Source of the DNA: Lutjanus erythropterus
Taxonomy: Eukaryota > Chordata > Actinopteri > Lutjaniformes > Lutjanidae
DNA length: 64,000 bases
Direction: 5' to 3'
Assembly: GCA_020091685.1 (NCBI GenBank)
Contig: CM034605.1
Span: 24,892,470 to 24,956,469 of the forward strand
Below, one piece after another: positions 63,346 to 64,000 of the stretch. Both the position numbers and the translations under genes were made by a program. Every line of letters starts with the position of its first letter. The first letter of the stretch is position 1. The notes below the pieces were generated by a model. That model did no database searches and was not told where the DNA came from. It was given only the letters and a program-made list of their open reading frames with translations.

Positions 63346-64000
63346 ATAGTCCTTATGATTGGAGATTCAAAAGCGTCAGTGTCTGTCATTATTTCACCAT
63401 TGTACAGGTCCAGGCTTTGTCTGTTTAGTTTTTGTTTTTTTTAGAAGAGACTTTCTTCAAAAAAACACAGCTGGAGAGATTCTGGCAGTGATTTATGCCA
63501 CAAATCTCCAATAGTTTTGTATTTTATCTTACTTCTAATATTGGACTTGCAACGTTTTTATTGCCCCCTTTAAAAATCCTATTATTTGATTATAGTCCCG
63601 CTGTTGTATTTAAGACTTAAACCTGTGAAAACTTATTTTCAAAGACTTTTTTTTCTTTTTTGCCTATGACTCCTGTTGCACCACATAGTCATCTGAGGGG
63701 AGGTGTATATTTTGAATTTCCCCTGTGAGGTTTCTCCACTTCTTCTTACATCGTGCAGGTTTTTGAAGAAGGTTTTCTTGTCATCTTAGAGATAAGAAGC
63801 CTGTTAAAACATTGTATGTGACTGACTTTGTCATTGACGCAGTCTGAAGTTGTGATGAAAAGATGCACTTCAGTGGTAGTTATTCTATTCACTCACTCAC
63901 ATTTTCTCAGTCTGATCTGTGTTTTGACAACCCTTCAGGAACAATAATCATCCAACCATCCACGCAACGTAAAATAGAATCTGCTGATGTGATGAAGGTG

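Overview
This window looks like a teleost fish chromosome segment. The evidence is vertebrate multi-exon genes with GT-AG introns, a low-GC background packed with small inverted-repeat DNA transposons and dinucleotide microsatellites, CpG-rich first exons, and a gene order (ttc9, map3k9, slc8a3) that groups the same three genes clustered on human chromosome 14q24. The species cannot be named from the sequence alone. I see no prokaryotic, viral or CRISPR features.

Layout. 1-2.6 kb: repeats only. 2.9-11.4 kb, + strand: ttc9, three coding exons, complete (251 codons). 11.4-15.7 kb: intergenic, largely one 1.5-kb terminal-inverted-repeat element. 15.7-35.8 kb, - strand: map3k9 (mixed-lineage kinase 1), eleven coding exons reconstructed with continuous phase (1047 codons) from SH3 domain to the C-terminal FWS. 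It converges tail-to-tail with ttc9. 36-46 kb: map3k9 upstream region, then intergenic or slc8a3 3'-UTR sequence, with a nested transposon and a complex ~77-bp repeat array. 46.2 kb to beyond the right edge, - strand: the 3' part of slc8a3 (Na+/Ca2+ exchanger 3). Five coding exons are visible, including an 18-nt micro-exon; the large N-terminal exon and the mutually exclusive CBD2 exon lie outside the window or were not recognised.

The three genes are not a functional unit. TTC9 is a small TPR co-factor, MAP3K9 is a Rac/Cdc42-responsive MAP3K upstream of JNK/p38, and NCX3 is a plasma-membrane Ca2+ extruder of excitable cells. Their adjacency is conserved synteny. All exon boundaries were read by hand from splice signals, phase continuity and family resemblance.

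The unusual content is in the non-coding DNA: several families of TIR/fold-back elements (some nested), three minisatellite-like arrays, a decayed Tc1/mariner-type transposase, two copies of a decayed hAT-type fragment, microsatellites abutting ttc9 splice sites, and an upstream ORF overlapping the map3k9 start codon. I found no convincing novel gene system. The best candidates for a second look are the mixed-orientation array at 41.9-43.0 kb and the fold-back family inside slc8a3 introns.
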